A stretch of 45,830 nt of DNA from Clostridiales bacterium (lineage in GTDB: Bacteria; Bacillota; Clostridia; Christensenellales; CAG-138). Shown here in pieces: positions 1 to 8,583 of the stretch. Position 1 is the first letter of the stretch; each line of letters begins with the position of its first letter. The DNA is taken from assembly GCA_015056105.1 (NCBI GenBank), contig SVGX01000006.1, positions 1 to 45,830 on the forward strand. The letters run 5' to 3'. A program made the position numbers and the translations under genes. Under the pieces are notes generated by a model that saw only the letters and a program-made list of their open reading frames with translations, did not search any database and had not been told where the DNA came from.

Positions 1-944
1 GGCGGATGCTCGTAATGATGAACGAAGATCGTCGCCGCATAGGGCAGCATGTCGTAGATCTGCATCGCAAGGCCGGGAATGTTCACATACAGGCGCATGA
101 TGGTGAAGGCGCCGAAGATGAGGCCGCAGATGAGGCCGCGAAGCGGGCTCCAGGTGGAGAAGATAACAAGCGCCACCGCCAGCCAGCCGTAACCTGCCAC
201 GCAGTTGTGCACCCACACGCCGGACTGGTTGACCATGCTCATATACATGCCGCCGATGCCGCAGATACCGCCGCCAATGATGGTGGCAAGGTATTTATAG
301 CGGGTCACATTGATGCCGGCAGCATCCGCTGTGGCGGGGTTTTCACCCACGGCACGAAGGTTCAGGCCCACGCGGGAACGCTTGAAGAACCACGCCATCG
401 CGATGGCGAGCACGATGGCGAAATACACCATCCAGTTATACTGAAGGAACAGTTTCGAAATCGTCTGCAGGAAGGGGGAAGCGCTGTTTTTAAGACCAAA
501 CAGATCAAGCTGGGAAAACGCCGCCTTCGTTACCTTGGAAACGGTCACAAAGCCGCCGGCACGCTTGCCGAGAAGCTCACCGCAGAAGTTCGCAAGGCCC
601 GTGCCGAAGATGGTAAGGGTAAGACCCGTTACGTTCTGATCGGCGCGAAGAGTGACCGTCAAAAAGCTGTAGATAAGCGCGCAGAGCGCACCGGCCGCAA
701 ATGCCGCCGCAAGGGCGATCAGAAGGGACACAAAGCCCGACGCCGCAAAGCCCGCGGATTTCATCATTTGCTCATAGGCATAGGAAGCGGCAAGGCTTGT
801 GACCGCGCCCATGAACATCATACCCTCGACACCGAGGTTCAGGTGGCCGGATTTTTCCGTTAAGATCTCGCCCAGCGTGCCGAGAAGAAGGGGCGTGCCC
901 GCAAGCACGGCCGCCACAAAAAGGCTGATAAAATCAAAACTCAC
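1..944 (-). CDS. Nucleoside ABC transporter permease, second subunit (NupQ/YufQ-like), partial at left edge
   Basis: Inner-membrane permease of the BmpA-type purine/pyrimidine nucleoside importer; it pairs with the permease just upstream. Reading the minus strand from a GTG at 944 gives VSFDFISLFVAAVLAGTPLL, then a conserved LTEKSGHLNLGVEGMMFMGA segment and GLNLRAVGENPATADAAGIN, both typical of this family. Several hydrophobic segments follow and the frame stays open to base 1, so about 314 codons are present and the C-terminus is missing. The GTG overlaps the TGA stop of the preceding permease (GTGA), with AAAGGAGG about 7 bases upstream, so translation is probably coupled. The start is the only good one seen. 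Confidence 0.88.
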   Translation of the reverse strand, partial: MSFDFISLFVAAVLAGTPLLLGTLGEILTEKSGHLNLGVEGMMFMGAVTSLAASYAYEQMMKSAGFAASGFVSLLIALAAAFAAGALCALIYSFLTVTLRADQNVTGLTLTIFGTGLANFCGELLGKRAGGFVTVSKVTKAAFSQLDLFGLKNSASPFLQTISKLFLQYNWMVYFAIVLAIAMAWFFKRSRVGLNLRAVGENPATADAAGINVTRYKYLATIIGGGICGIGGMYMSMVNQSGVWVHNCVAGYGWLAVALVIFSTWSPLRGLICGLIFGAFTIMRLYVNIPGLAMQIYDMLPYAATIFVHHYEHP

Positions 945-2068
945 GCTGCTGCCTCCTTTCTGCTGCGGAACACAAGCTTGTAGTTGATGAAGAATTCACA
1001 CCCAAGCATGAAGAACAGGATGATGCCCACCAGCACCTCCGCGCAGGATTCCGGTACGCCTGTGGAGGACTGGAAACCGGCGCCGCGGTCAAGGGCCGCA
1101 ATGAACACCGCCACGATCAGCATGGTAATGGGGTTCATCTTGGAAAGCCACGCAACGGTGATGGCGGTAAAGCCGACGCCGCCGGCGGTGCCTTCTGTCA
1201 AAGTACCGTCCGCACCCGCCGCCACAAGGTAACCCGCAAGGCCGCAGAGCGCGCCGGAAATGAACATGGTGCGAAGATAGACCTTGGAAACATTGATGCC
1301 CGCATAGCGCGCGGTGTTGGTGGACTCGCCAACCACCGCGATCTCGTAACCGTGTTTGGTGCGGGTAAGATAATAATGCGCCAGCACAACGAGCAGCAGC
1401 GCGATAATCCAGCCGATATGGATGCCCATCACCTTGGGGAGCACGGCGATGGGATCGAACATGCGCACTTTCGGGAAGGAGGTTCCCGCCATCTTCCATG
1501 CGGGCTGATAGGCGAGGTATTTCACATACTGGAGCGCGATGTAGTTGAGCATCAGCGTGAAAAGGGTTTCATTGGTGCCCCACTTGGATTTGAAGATAGC
1601 CGGCACCACGCCGTAAAGGCCGCCCGCCGCGATAGCCGCAAGAAACATCAGCACAAGCAGCAGGATGCGGGGCAGGATGCTGCCGGATTCCGCTGCCCAT
1701 GCGGCAAACTGCGCATCGTAATGGATGGCAACGGCGCTGGCAGCAATACCGCCAATGAGGATCTGGCCCTCTGCGCCGATGTTCCAGAATTTCATCTTGA
1801 ACGCAAAGGCGATACCGATGGCGGAAATCAGCAGCGGAATGGCGGTACGCACGGTCTCTTTGATGTACATGGTGCCGCCGAAAGCACCGCGCACCATTTC
1901 GCCGTAGATGCCGATGGGATTATGCCCGAGGATGAGCAGCAGCAATGCACCCGTCACGATGGCGCCAAGAAGCGCAATGCCGCGGATCACCCAGGCTTTT
2001 CCCTGGGTGATCGAAGCGCGCTTGATCATGCGCACGAAGGGTTCCTGGTGTTCCGCACGTTTTTTCAT
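941..2068 (-). CDS. Nucleoside ABC transporter permease, first subunit (NupP/YufP-like)
   Basis: Multi-span permease of the BmpA-type nucleoside importer, 375 residues from the chosen start MKKRAEHQEPF. An upstream in-frame ATG at 2131 lies deep inside the ATPase gene and lacks a ribosome binding site; the ATG at 2068 overlaps the ATPase stop as ATGA and has GGAGG just before it, so it is preferred. A soluble N-terminal tail of about 25 residues precedes roughly eight to ten hydrophobic segments. Family marks are FKMKFWNIGAEGQILIGGIA near residue 90 and the loop GYEIAVVGESTNTARYAGIN. It sits between the ATPase and the second permease, and all junctions overlap, so the three are made from one message. 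Confidence 0.9.
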   Translation of the reverse strand: MKKRAEHQEPFVRMIKRASITQGKAWVIRGIALLGAIVTGALLLLILGHNPIGIYGEMVRGAFGGTMYIKETVRTAIPLLISAIGIAFAFKMKFWNIGAEGQILIGGIAASAVAIHYDAQFAAWAAESGSILPRILLLVLMFLAAIAAGGLYGVVPAIFKSKWGTNETLFTLMLNYIALQYVKYLAYQPAWKMAGTSFPKVRMFDPIAVLPKVMGIHIGWIIALLLVVLAHYYLTRTKHGYEIAVVGESTNTARYAGINVSKVYLRTMFISGALCGLAGYLVAAGADGTLTEGTAGGVGFTAITVAWLSKMNPITMLIVAVFIAALDRGAGFQSSTGVPESCAEVLVGIILFFMLGCEFFINYKLVFRSRKEAAA

Positions 2069-3603
2069 GCTTCGGCCTCCTTTTCCCGGCCCGTTCTGAC
2101 CATCAGCAGGCCGACGTCTTCTTTGGTGCACGCCTTCGGGTCCACGATGCCGGAGACCTCGCCGCCGCAGATGACCATGATGCGGTCTGAGATCTCCATG
2201 AGAACGTCAAGGTCCTCGCCCACGAAGATAACGGCGACACCCTTCTTTTTCTGTTCATTGAGAAGGTCGTAGATCTTGTAGGAGGAGTTGATGTCAAGAC
2301 CGCGCACCGGGTAGGACACCATCAGCACCCTGGGATTGTAGTGGATCTCGCGGCCAAGAAGCACCTTCTGCACGTTGCCGCCCGAAAGCCTTCTTACGGG
2401 GGTTGATGTGCCGGGGGTGACGATCTCAAGGGAATCGATCAGCTCCTCACAGACCTTTTTCGGGGTCCTGCGGTCCACAAAGATGCCCTTGTTGTCCTTG
2501 TAGCTGCGGATCAGCATGTTATCCACCATATCAAGGCTGCCAACAAGGCCCATACCGAGACGGTCCTCCGGCACGAAGGCAAGGGAGATGCCTTTTTTGA
2601 AGATCTCGTTTACCTTGAGTCCCACGATGTTTTCAAAGGCTTCCCCCGCCTTGAAGCGGATGCTGCCTTCCGCCACATGGTAAAGGCCGGCGATGGCTTC
2701 GCAAAGCTCCTTCTGCCCGCTGCCCGCAACGCCCGCAACGCCGAGGATCTCGCCGCCGTAGGCGGTAAAGGAGGCGTTTTTCACCGCGGCAACGCCTTCC
2801 GCGTTGATGCAGGTCAGATTTTCCACCTTGAGCATTTCCGTCTTTTCTTCCACCTGCGGCCTTGCGATCTCAAGGCTGATGCTGCGGCCCACCATGGCTT
2901 CCGTCAGGGATTGCTGGTTGGCTTCCTTTGTTTCGATGGTGCAGATGTATTCGCCCTTTCTGAGGATCGCCACCCGGTCGGAAACATCCAGCACCTCGTG
3001 GAGCTTGTGGGTAATGATGATGATGCTCTTGCCGTCCGCCTTCATGGCGCGGAGCACATCGAAAAGCTTTTTCGTTTCCTGGGGCGTCAGAACGGCGGTA
3101 GGTTCATCGAGGATCAGGATATCCGCACCGCGGTAAAGCACCTTGATGATCTCCACCGTCTGCTTTTCGGAAACAGCCATATTGTAGATCTTCTTGTTTG
3201 GCTCGATCTCAAAGCCGTATTTGCCGCTGATCTCGCTGATCCTGGCGGCGGCCTTTTTCCTGTCAAGCTCGATGCCGCCGGGCAGGCCCAGCACGATGTT
3301 TTCTGCCGCAGTAAGCACGTCCACAAGCTTAAAGTGCTGGTGGATCATGCCGATGCCAAGGTCAAAGGCTTCCTTCGGGGAGCGGATGGTGACAGGCTCG
3401 CCGTGGATGCGGATCTCGCCGCTGTCGGGGAAATAGATGCCGGAGAGCATGTTCATGAGGGTGGTCTTGCCGCTGCCGTTTTCGCCCAGCAGCGCAAGGA
3501 TCTCGCCCTTGCGCAGAGACAGGCAAACATTGTTGTTTGCAACGGTCTTGCCGAAGGTCTTGGTAATGCCCTGCATCTCAACTGCGTATTGGATTTGTTC
3601 CAT
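2065..3603 (-). CDS. Nucleoside ABC transporter ATP-binding protein, two fused nucleotide-binding domains (NupO/YufO-like)
   Basis: Cytoplasmic ATPase that powers nucleoside import; 512 residues with two tandem ABC domains, as in sugar-type RbsA and YufO. The first domain has Walker A GENGSGKTT near residue 40 and Walker B ILILDEPTAVL near 165. The second has a modified Walker A-like loop GVAGVAGSGQKE near 290, the signature LSGGNVQK near 410, and LMVSYPVRGLD where a Walker B should be. The second site therefore lacks the acidic pair, which is common in this family and suggests one catalytic site. The gene lies 152 bases after the lipoprotein gene, across a perfect palindrome, and overlaps the permease gene by 4 bases. 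Start ATG is preceded by AGGAGGCGA. Confidence 0.93.
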   Translation of the reverse strand: MEQIQYAVEMQGITKTFGKTVANNNVCLSLRKGEILALLGENGSGKTTLMNMLSGIYFPDSGEIRIHGEPVTIRSPKEAFDLGIGMIHQHFKLVDVLTAAENIVLGLPGGIELDRKKAAARISEISGKYGFEIEPNKKIYNMAVSEKQTVEIIKVLYRGADILILDEPTAVLTPQETKKLFDVLRAMKADGKSIIIITHKLHEVLDVSDRVAILRKGEYICTIETKEANQQSLTEAMVGRSISLEIARPQVEEKTEMLKVENLTCINAEGVAAVKNASFTAYGGEILGVAGVAGSGQKELCEAIAGLYHVAEGSIRFKAGEAFENIVGLKVNEIFKKGISLAFVPEDRLGMGLVGSLDMVDNMLIRSYKDNKGIFVDRRTPKKVCEELIDSLEIVTPGTSTPVRRLSGGNVQKVLLGREIHYNPRVLMVSYPVRGLDINSSYKIYDLLNEQKKKGVAVIFVGEDLDVLMEISDRIMVICGGEVSGIVDPKACTKEDVGLLMVRTGREKEAEA

Positions 3604-3714
3604 GCATTCGCCTCCTGTTCAGGATATGGATAAGCACGGAGCGCCGTGCGCATCCGTATCTCGAAAAGATATGTTTTCCGGGGAAAAAAAGCAGGTATGA
3701 TTTGAAGGAAAGAA

Positions 3715-3740
3715 GGCAGAGCTGCAATTGCAGCTCTGCC
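3715..3740 (-). terminator. Perfect 26-bp palindrome between lipoprotein and ATPase genes, possible attenuator
   Basis: An 11-bp perfect stem (GGCAGAGCTGC / GCAGCTCTGCC) with an AATT loop lies 15 bases after the substrate-binding protein stop. On the minus strand it is followed by TTCTTTCCTTC, a weak U-rich tract. This fits a partial terminator or RNA-stabilising hairpin that keeps binding-protein mRNA above transporter mRNA, a common arrangement in ABC operons. Termination strength cannot be judged from sequence. Confidence 0.6.
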
Positions 3741-3755
3741 GTATGGATATGTGTG

Positions 3756-4988
3756 TTAGCCGATGACTTCCACGCCGTCGATGATGTAGTTGAAGGAAGG
3801 AGCGGAAGCAACTTCGTTTTCAACGTACCATTCGCCTTCAGCGACATCGATGGTCACGGTGTTGCCGTCGAAGTCAACGCCTTCACCATGATAGGGGCCG
3901 GCGAAGACCTGTACTTCGCCCGCAAGGATGCCTTCATAAGCAGCCTTCACAGCTTCGGCAGTGCCTTCCGCCACGATACCTTCGTTGAGGTCGGAAAGGA
4001 GGCAGACGCCGTCGTAGAGACCGCCCATCCAGTCAACATCGATGGGTTCGCCCTTGGCAACGCAGGTGGTGGCGTATACAAGATACTGAGACCAATCCCA
4101 GATCGCGCTGGTCATGGAGGCGTTGGGGGCAACATCGATCATGGCGGAGTTGTAGCCGACATGGAATACGCCCGCATCTTCAGCGGCGGTAGCGGGAGCG
4201 GTGGAGTCGCAGTGCTGGGAAATGACGCCGCAGCCCGCGTCGATCAGGGCAGCCGCATTCTGGCCTTCCTTGGTGGGATCATTCCAGGAACCGGTGTACA
4301 TGACCTTCATGGTCACATCGCTGTTCACGCTCTTGGCGCCAAGATAGAAGGCAGTGAAGCCGGAGATGACTTCCGCGAAGGGCATGGCGGCAACGTAACC
4401 GAGCACGTTGTTGCCGATCTCCTTGGCCTTGAGGCCCGCAACGATACCCGCAAGGTAACGGGCTTCGTAGATGCGGCCGAAGTAGTTGTGGTGGTTGGCA
4501 AGGCCGGAGGAAGCGGCAAGATAACCGGTAGCGTGGCAGAACTGGATGTCGGGGTTCTGGGCCGCAACTTCCATGATGCCGCTCTCATGGCCGAAGCTGG
4601 TGGCAAAGATCAGGTTGCAGCCTTCGGCGATGAGCTCGTTGGCGGCCTGGATGACCTGCGCGTTGTCTTCGGGGATGTTGAACTTGTTGATGATCTGGGT
4701 GGACTCATCAAGGCCGAGGGTCTCGATCATCTTGAGGGTACCGTTGTTGTGGTTGTAGGTGTAGCCCATGTCGGAAGGATCGGAAACATGGATGAAGCCG
4801 ATCTTCATCTTGGAATAATCCACACCCTCGGTGTCAACGTGAACGGAGCCAAGCTCTGCAGCGATGACATCTTTGAAAGCGACCTTGGTCACTTCCTGTT
4901 CGCCGTCCTGATTGTCAGCGGGGGCTGCGCAGGCTACGAAGCTCAGCACCATCATAAGGGTGAGCATCAGTGCAATGATTTTCCTCAT
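3756..4988 (-). CDS. BMP-family nucleoside-binding lipoprotein (PnrA/BmpA-like)
   Basis: Membrane-anchored extracytoplasmic receptor that delivers nucleosides to the downstream permeases. 410 residues from MRKIIALMLTLMMVLSFVAC; the hydrophobic signal ends in a lipobox-like FVAC, with Phe rather than Leu/Val at -3. An in-frame ATG ten codons upstream is rejected because AAGGAGG lies 8 bases before the ATG at 4988. Family features include KIGFIHVSDPSDMGYTYNHN near residue 60, the segment ANELIAEGCNLIFATSFGH, and VDWMGGLYDGVCLLSDLN near the end. It is first in the importer operon and separated from threonine synthase by 167 bases. PnrA-type proteins bind purine nucleosides; the exact ligand here is inferred. 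Confidence 0.92.
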   Translation of the reverse strand: MRKIIALMLTLMMVLSFVACAAPADNQDGEQEVTKVAFKDVIAAELGSVHVDTEGVDYSKMKIGFIHVSDPSDMGYTYNHNNGTLKMIETLGLDESTQIINKFNIPEDNAQVIQAANELIAEGCNLIFATSFGHESGIMEVAAQNPDIQFCHATGYLAASSGLANHHNYFGRIYEARYLAGIVAGLKAKEIGNNVLGYVAAMPFAEVISGFTAFYLGAKSVNSDVTMKVMYTGSWNDPTKEGQNAAALIDAGCGVISQHCDSTAPATAAEDAGVFHVGYNSAMIDVAPNASMTSAIWDWSQYLVYATTCVAKGEPIDVDWMGGLYDGVCLLSDLNEGIVAEGTAEAVKAAYEGILAGEVQVFAGPYHGEGVDFDGNTVTIDVAEGEWYVENEVASAPSFNYIIDGVEVIG

Positions 4989-5155
4989 TTTGATTATCCT
5001 CCTTGTATTTTGCTGCATGTTATTAAGCCGTATGGCATTGCAACCTGGTATCGCCGTTTCGGCAGCCGGAACAAAAGCGAAGGGGACAAAATGTCTTTTG
5101 CCCGGCGCATATCCGCATAAAGCGAATCCGCTTTATGTGGAACGGATTGATTATA

Positions 5156-6385
5156 TCACAAAATGCCGCTTGCGTCCAATGCGGAAAGGTTCGGCTCGCA
5201 AAGCGTGGGAGAACCCGCGGCGCGAAGGGCATTTTTTACATCTTTAAGGCCGCTGCCGGTGCTGATGACGGTAACGGTCTCATCGCTTCCGATAAGCCCT
5301 TCCTTCACGGCGCGGCGCAGGCCCGCCGTGGCGGTCACGCCCGCCGGTTCGCCGAAGACGCCTTCCGTACGGCCGAGCACGCGCATGGTATCGAGGATCT
5401 CCTCATCGGAAACGGCGATCCATTTGCCGCCGGATTCGCTGACGGCGCGAAGCGCCTTTACGGGATTGCGCGGCACGCCCACGGCGATGGAATCCGCAAG
5501 TGTATTTTCTTCCGCCGGAATAAGGCCCCGTTTTTCCCTTGCCGCATCCACAAAGGGGCAGCAGCCCGTGGACTGCACGCCGAGGATCTTCGGGATGCGC
5601 TCGATCATGCCGAGCTCGTAAAGATCCTTGAAGCCGTTATATACGCCGCCGATGGTGCAGCCATCGCCCACGGAGACGCATACCCAATCGGTAGGCTGCC
5701 AGGAAAGCTGCTCCGCGATCTCAAGGGCCACCGTCTTTTTGCCCTCTGTCAAAATGGGATTGATGCCCGCGTTGCGGTTATACCAGCCGTATTTTTCGAT
5801 GGCGGCTTTGGAAAGATCGAAGGTCGCCTTGTAATCGCCCTTGACGGAGACCACCTTTGCGCCGAAGATCATCAGCTGCGCCACCTTGCCTTCCGGGGCG
5901 CGCTGGGGCACGAAAATAACGGTCTTGACGCCCATGCGGGCTGCGTTGCCCGCGCAGGAGGATGCAGCATTGCCGGTGGATGAACAGGCGATGGTATCAT
6001 AGCCAAGCTCCACCGCCTTTGCCACCGCCACGCCGGAAGCGCGGTCCTTCAGCGACGCGGTGGGGTTGATGCCGTCATCCTTGATGTAAAGCGCCCTGAG
6101 CCCAAGCTCCGCACCGAGGCGGCGGGAAGGATAAAGGGGCGTCCAGCCCACCCGCAGGAAGGGCGAAAAATCCCGGGGTTTCAGGGGCATCAGCGGCGCA
6201 TAGCGCCACATGCTGTTGTTATGATCCTTCGCAAGGCTTTCCCTGGAAAAACCTTTTTTGATGTAATTGTAATCGAACACGATATCCAGAATGCCTTTTT
6301 CGCCGCAGCGGGGGCATGTCATACGCTCATCGTAAGGAAGCTCCGCGCCGCAGATGGTGCAGCGGTAACCCACAATATGTTTCAT
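5156..6385 (-). CDS. thrC: Threonine synthase, PLP-dependent, with N-terminal zinc ribbon
   Basis: Converts O-phosphohomoserine to threonine. 409 residues. An N-terminal zinc ribbon (YRCTICG ... TCPRCGEKG, residues 8-30) is followed by a fold-type II PLP domain: NPTASLKDRAS supplies the Schiff-base lysine, SSTGNAASSCAGNAA the cofactor asparagine loop and SVGDGCTIGG the phosphate-binding loop. This fits the long, zinc-ribbon form of threonine synthase; a related PLP lyase cannot be fully excluded. An ATG 18 bases upstream contains the ribosome binding site itself, so the ATG at 6385 with GAGGAG 9 bases before it is used. Transcribed divergently from pepT and followed by the nucleoside importer; no homoserine pathway gene is adjacent. 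Confidence 0.82.
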   Translation of the reverse strand: MKHIVGYRCTICGAELPYDERMTCPRCGEKGILDIVFDYNYIKKGFSRESLAKDHNNSMWRYAPLMPLKPRDFSPFLRVGWTPLYPSRRLGAELGLRALYIKDDGINPTASLKDRASGVAVAKAVELGYDTIACSSTGNAASSCAGNAARMGVKTVIFVPQRAPEGKVAQLMIFGAKVVSVKGDYKATFDLSKAAIEKYGWYNRNAGINPILTEGKKTVALEIAEQLSWQPTDWVCVSVGDGCTIGGVYNGFKDLYELGMIERIPKILGVQSTGCCPFVDAAREKRGLIPAEENTLADSIAVGVPRNPVKALRAVSESGGKWIAVSDEEILDTMRVLGRTEGVFGEPAGVTATAGLRRAVKEGLIGSDETVTVISTGSGLKDVKNALRAAGSPTLCEPNLSALDASGIL

Positions 6386-6565
6386 GTCGCAATTTCTCCT
6401 CATTCAATTCTAACAATTCTAAAAAACTGTTTGATGTGCAGAAAAAATTTGTTCTTTCTGTAATCATACTATATTATGCCTGTTTTGTACAGAACGTTTT
6501 TTTGTGATAATTGCATTTTTTCATATCCGCCATTCCGATAAAAAGATGAACTTTTCCCATGCCCG

Positions 6566-6574
6566 TGATACAAT
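6566..6574 (+). promoter_or_regulatory. Extended -10 promoter of pepT
   Basis: TGATACAAT is an extended -10 element (TG, one base, TACAAT) about 36 bases before the pepT ATG. A clear -35 is lacking, as is usual for extended -10 promoters. The AT-rich 225-bp gap between thrC and pepT should also hold the thrC promoter on the minus strand, but no single good match stands out there. Confidence 0.5.
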
Positions 6575-6609
6575 ATTACCGAGGATAACACAAGGAGGTT
6601 TGACCGGCT

Positions 6610-7827
6610 ATGGAACATGTCGTTTCCCGCTTTTTGCGCTACGTCGCCATCGATACCACATCCGCACCCGATGCGGGAAAAATCCCCAGCACCGAAAAGC
6701 AGTTCGATCTTGCAAGGATCCTGCTTGATGAAATGACCGCCCTCGGCATCAAGGATGCAAGTATGTCCGAAAACGGCTACGTTTACGGCAGCATCCCCGC
6801 CACGGCGGAAGGGCTCCCCTGCCTTGGCTTCATCGCCCATATGGATACGGCGCCCGACGCCCCCGGCGCAAATGTAAAGCCCCGCATCATCGAACACTAC
6901 CGGGGCGGCGATATCCGCCTCAATGACGAGGTTTCCATCGAGGAAAACCTGTTCCCCAATCTGCGCGATTACATCGGCTGCGATCTGATCGTGACCGACG
7001 GCACCACCCTTCTCGGCGCGGATGACAAGGCAGGCGTTGCGGAGATCATGACCCTTGCCGCCTATCTCATCGCCCATCCGGAGATCCGCCACGGCCGCAT
7101 CGCCATCGGCTTCACGCCGGACGAGGAAGTGGGCTGCGGCGCGGACATGTTCGATGTGCCCGGCTTCGGCGCGGATTTCGCCTACACGGTGGATGGCGGC
7201 AAGCCCTCGGAGCTTGAATACGAAAACTTCAACGCCGCTTCCGCAAAGCTCCTCTTCCACGGCGTGGGCATCCACCCCGGTGATGCGAAGGACAAGATGC
7301 GCAACGCCCTTCACATGGCGAAGGAGTTCGACGCCATGCTGCCTGCCGTTGCCCGCCCGGAACATACTGCCGGCTATGAAGGCTTCATGCACCTGACCTA
7401 CCTTTCCGGCGATGTGGTGCAGGCGGAGATGCACTACATCATCCGCGATCACGACAGCGAAAAGTTTGCTGCGAAGAAGGCGCTCATGGAGGCTGCCGCC
7501 GCTTACCTTTGCACCAAATACGGCGAGGGAACGGTGGAGCTGACCCTTAAGGATTCCTATTACAACATGCGGGAAAAGATACTGCCCCATTTCCACCTGA
7601 TCGAGACCGCCATGGCTGCCATGGAGAAGATCGGCCTTGTGCCCCATGTGGTGCCCGTACGCGGCGGCACCGACGGCGCCCGCCTTTCCTACATGGGTCT
7701 GCCCTGCCCCAACCTTGGCACCGGCGGCGAGAACTTCCACGGCGTAAGGGAGTTTATTCCGGTGCAGAGCATGGAAAAAGTGGTGGAACTGCTCAAGACC
7801 ATTGTGGAGATCACCTACGCGAAATAA
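6610..7827 (+). CDS. pepT: Peptidase T (tripeptide aminopeptidase), M20B family
   Basis: Cytoplasmic zinc aminopeptidase that removes the N-terminal residue of tripeptides. 405 residues, the usual length. The two-zinc site is visible: GFIAHMDTAPD (His77, Asp79), TDGTTLLGADDKAG (bridging Asp near 140), TPDEEVGCGADMFD (catalytic and metal Glu near 174), YTVDGG, and the C-terminal VPVRGGTDGARLSYMGLPCP and GGENFHG segments. The ATG follows AAGGAGG by 11 bases. It stands alone on the plus strand and ends at a strong terminator ten bases after the stop. It probably completes breakdown of imported or intracellular peptides. Confidence 0.96.
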   Translation: MEHVVSRFLRYVAIDTTSAPDAGKIPSTEKQFDLARILLDEMTALGIKDASMSENGYVYGSIPATAEGLPCLGFIAHMDTAPDAPGANVKPRIIEHYRGGDIRLNDEVSIEENLFPNLRDYIGCDLIVTDGTTLLGADDKAGVAEIMTLAAYLIAHPEIRHGRIAIGFTPDEEVGCGADMFDVPGFGADFAYTVDGGKPSELEYENFNAASAKLLFHGVGIHPGDAKDKMRNALHMAKEFDAMLPAVARPEHTAGYEGFMHLTYLSGDVVQAEMHYIIRDHDSEKFAAKKALMEAAAAYLCTKYGEGTVELTLKDSYYNMREKILPHFHLIETAMAAMEKIGLVPHVVPVRGGTDGARLSYMGLPCPNLGTGGENFHGVREFIPVQSMEKVVELLKTIVEITYAK

Positions 7828-7837
7828 GACAACATGC

Positions 7838-7886
7838 AAAAGCCCCCTCCTGCCGCAGCCATATGCGGCTGGAGGGGGCTTTTTTA
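7838..7886. terminator. Strong intrinsic terminator after pepT, probably bidirectional
   Basis: AGCCCCCTCC at 7841 pairs with GGAGGGGGCT at 7871, with an inner GCCGCA/TGCGGC stem, followed by six T residues on the plus strand. It ends pepT. The minus strand has TTTTG after the stem, so it may also stop transcripts of the convergent RAYT gene. Confidence 0.92.
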
Positions 7887-7942
7887 CGGTGTAGGAGGGA
7901 GGTGCTGCAGAAAAACCAAAGTACATTATGGAAAGGAAGGGG

Positions 7943-8479
7943 TTACAGGCTGTCTGAAACGAACAGCTTATCTTCTGCCCATTTTCCGGGATTTTTCTCA
8001 ATATAGTTCCATACATCCAGATAATCACGCTTCCCGCGGATCACATGATCATAAAAGCCCTTTTGCCAAACAGAAAAACCTGCTTTCTTTGAGATGGCCC
8101 CTTTGACCTGATTGATCACGGTTGAGATCGTAGGGGCGGCCATTGGCCGCCCGCGCGTTTCCGCCGCACCCGTAGGGGCGGCCATTGGCCGCCCGCCCTG
8201 CTCCGTATTGATCCGCAGCAGCAAATGTATATGGTTCGGCATAATAACGGCATGGTCAACCGTAATTGTGGGATAGTATCCGGGAATATCATAGATGATT
8301 TCCTTCACCGAGGCGCCAAGTTCGGTCAGCGGTACATTCTCCGGACAGTCGATCGTTTCACGTGTATTCATCCAGAACAGGTTTTTGCGTTCCTTGGTGC
8401 AGATAGTGATAAAATAGGCGTTTGGTGTACTGTAATCGTATTTTCTCAGACGGTTGTGTTTTCGTTTTGGCAATTCCAT
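7943..8479 (-). CDS. REP-associated tyrosine transposase (RAYT, IS200/Y1-like HUH enzyme) with in-frame REP insert
   Basis: Single-strand DNA nickase/transposase of the TnpA-REP type, 178 residues. YFITICTKERKNLFW (22-36) is the first strand region, HAVIMPNHIHLLL holds the HUH pair His83/His85, and GFYDHVIRGKRDYLDVWNYI (141-160) carries the tyrosines, Tyr153 or Tyr159 being the likely nucleophile. Residues 95-117 contain GRPMAAPT twice, 14 codons apart; these are translated REP elements identical to those in the neighbouring arrays, lying between the HUH core and the tyrosine helix. The ATG at 8479 with AGGTGA 5 bases upstream is preferred to an in-frame GTG at 8488. No second transposase or terminal repeats were seen, so it is probably a chromosomal REP-mobilising enzyme. 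Whether it remains active is unknown. Confidence 0.9.
   Translation of the reverse strand: MELPKRKHNRLRKYDYSTPNAYFITICTKERKNLFWMNTRETIDCPENVPLTELGASVKEIIYDIPGYYPTITVDHAVIMPNHIHLLLRINTEQGGRPMAAPTGAAETRGRPMAAPTISTVINQVKGAISKKAGFSVWQKGFYDHVIRGKRDYLDVWNYIEKNPGKWAEDKLFVSDSL
8130..8195 (+). repeat. Two direct REP copies inside the RAYT coding sequence
   Basis: Copies at 8130-8153 and 8172-8195, each 24 bases with core GGGGCGGCCATTGGCCGCCC preceded by GTA. They lie in the same orientation, 42 bases apart, with an 18-base spacer resembling the short spacer of the arrays. Read on the minus strand each gives GRPMAAPT without stops, and the 42-base period keeps the frame. Confidence 0.95.
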
Positions 8480-8510
8480 ATGTATCACCTATTCTTTGTT
8501 TTTCGGAATC

Positions 8511-8539
8511 ATCGTAACAAATATGATCTTTCATTTCAA
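8511..8539 (-). promoter_or_regulatory. Putative RAYT promoter
   Basis: On the minus strand TTGAAA (8534-8539), 17 bases, then TACGAT (8511-8516) preceded by TG plus one base (extended -10). It would start transcription about 25 bases before the RAYT ATG. The -10 is a four-of-six match. Confidence 0.45.
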
Positions 8540-8583
8540 GGTCGCATTTGCCCATCGCCGTCAAAAAATCGACAACCACGGCA

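Noticed and set aside
3702..5120. A 472-codon plus-strand frame antisense to the BMP lipoprotein gene
   Set aside because: Shadow of the lipoprotein gene; no binding site, and it crosses the palindrome and both intergenic regions.
4990..5155. Purine riboswitch before the nucleoside-binding lipoprotein
   Set aside because: The 167-base gap has a short CATAAAGCG/CGCTTTATG hairpin and a weak GGGACAAAA/TTTTGCCC pair, but none of the conserved purine aptamer core.
6469..8028. A 519-codon minus-strand frame antisense to pepT
   Set aside because: It is the shadow of the GC-rich pepT gene, composed of low-complexity His/Gly/Ala stretches, and pepT is unmistakable on the other strand.
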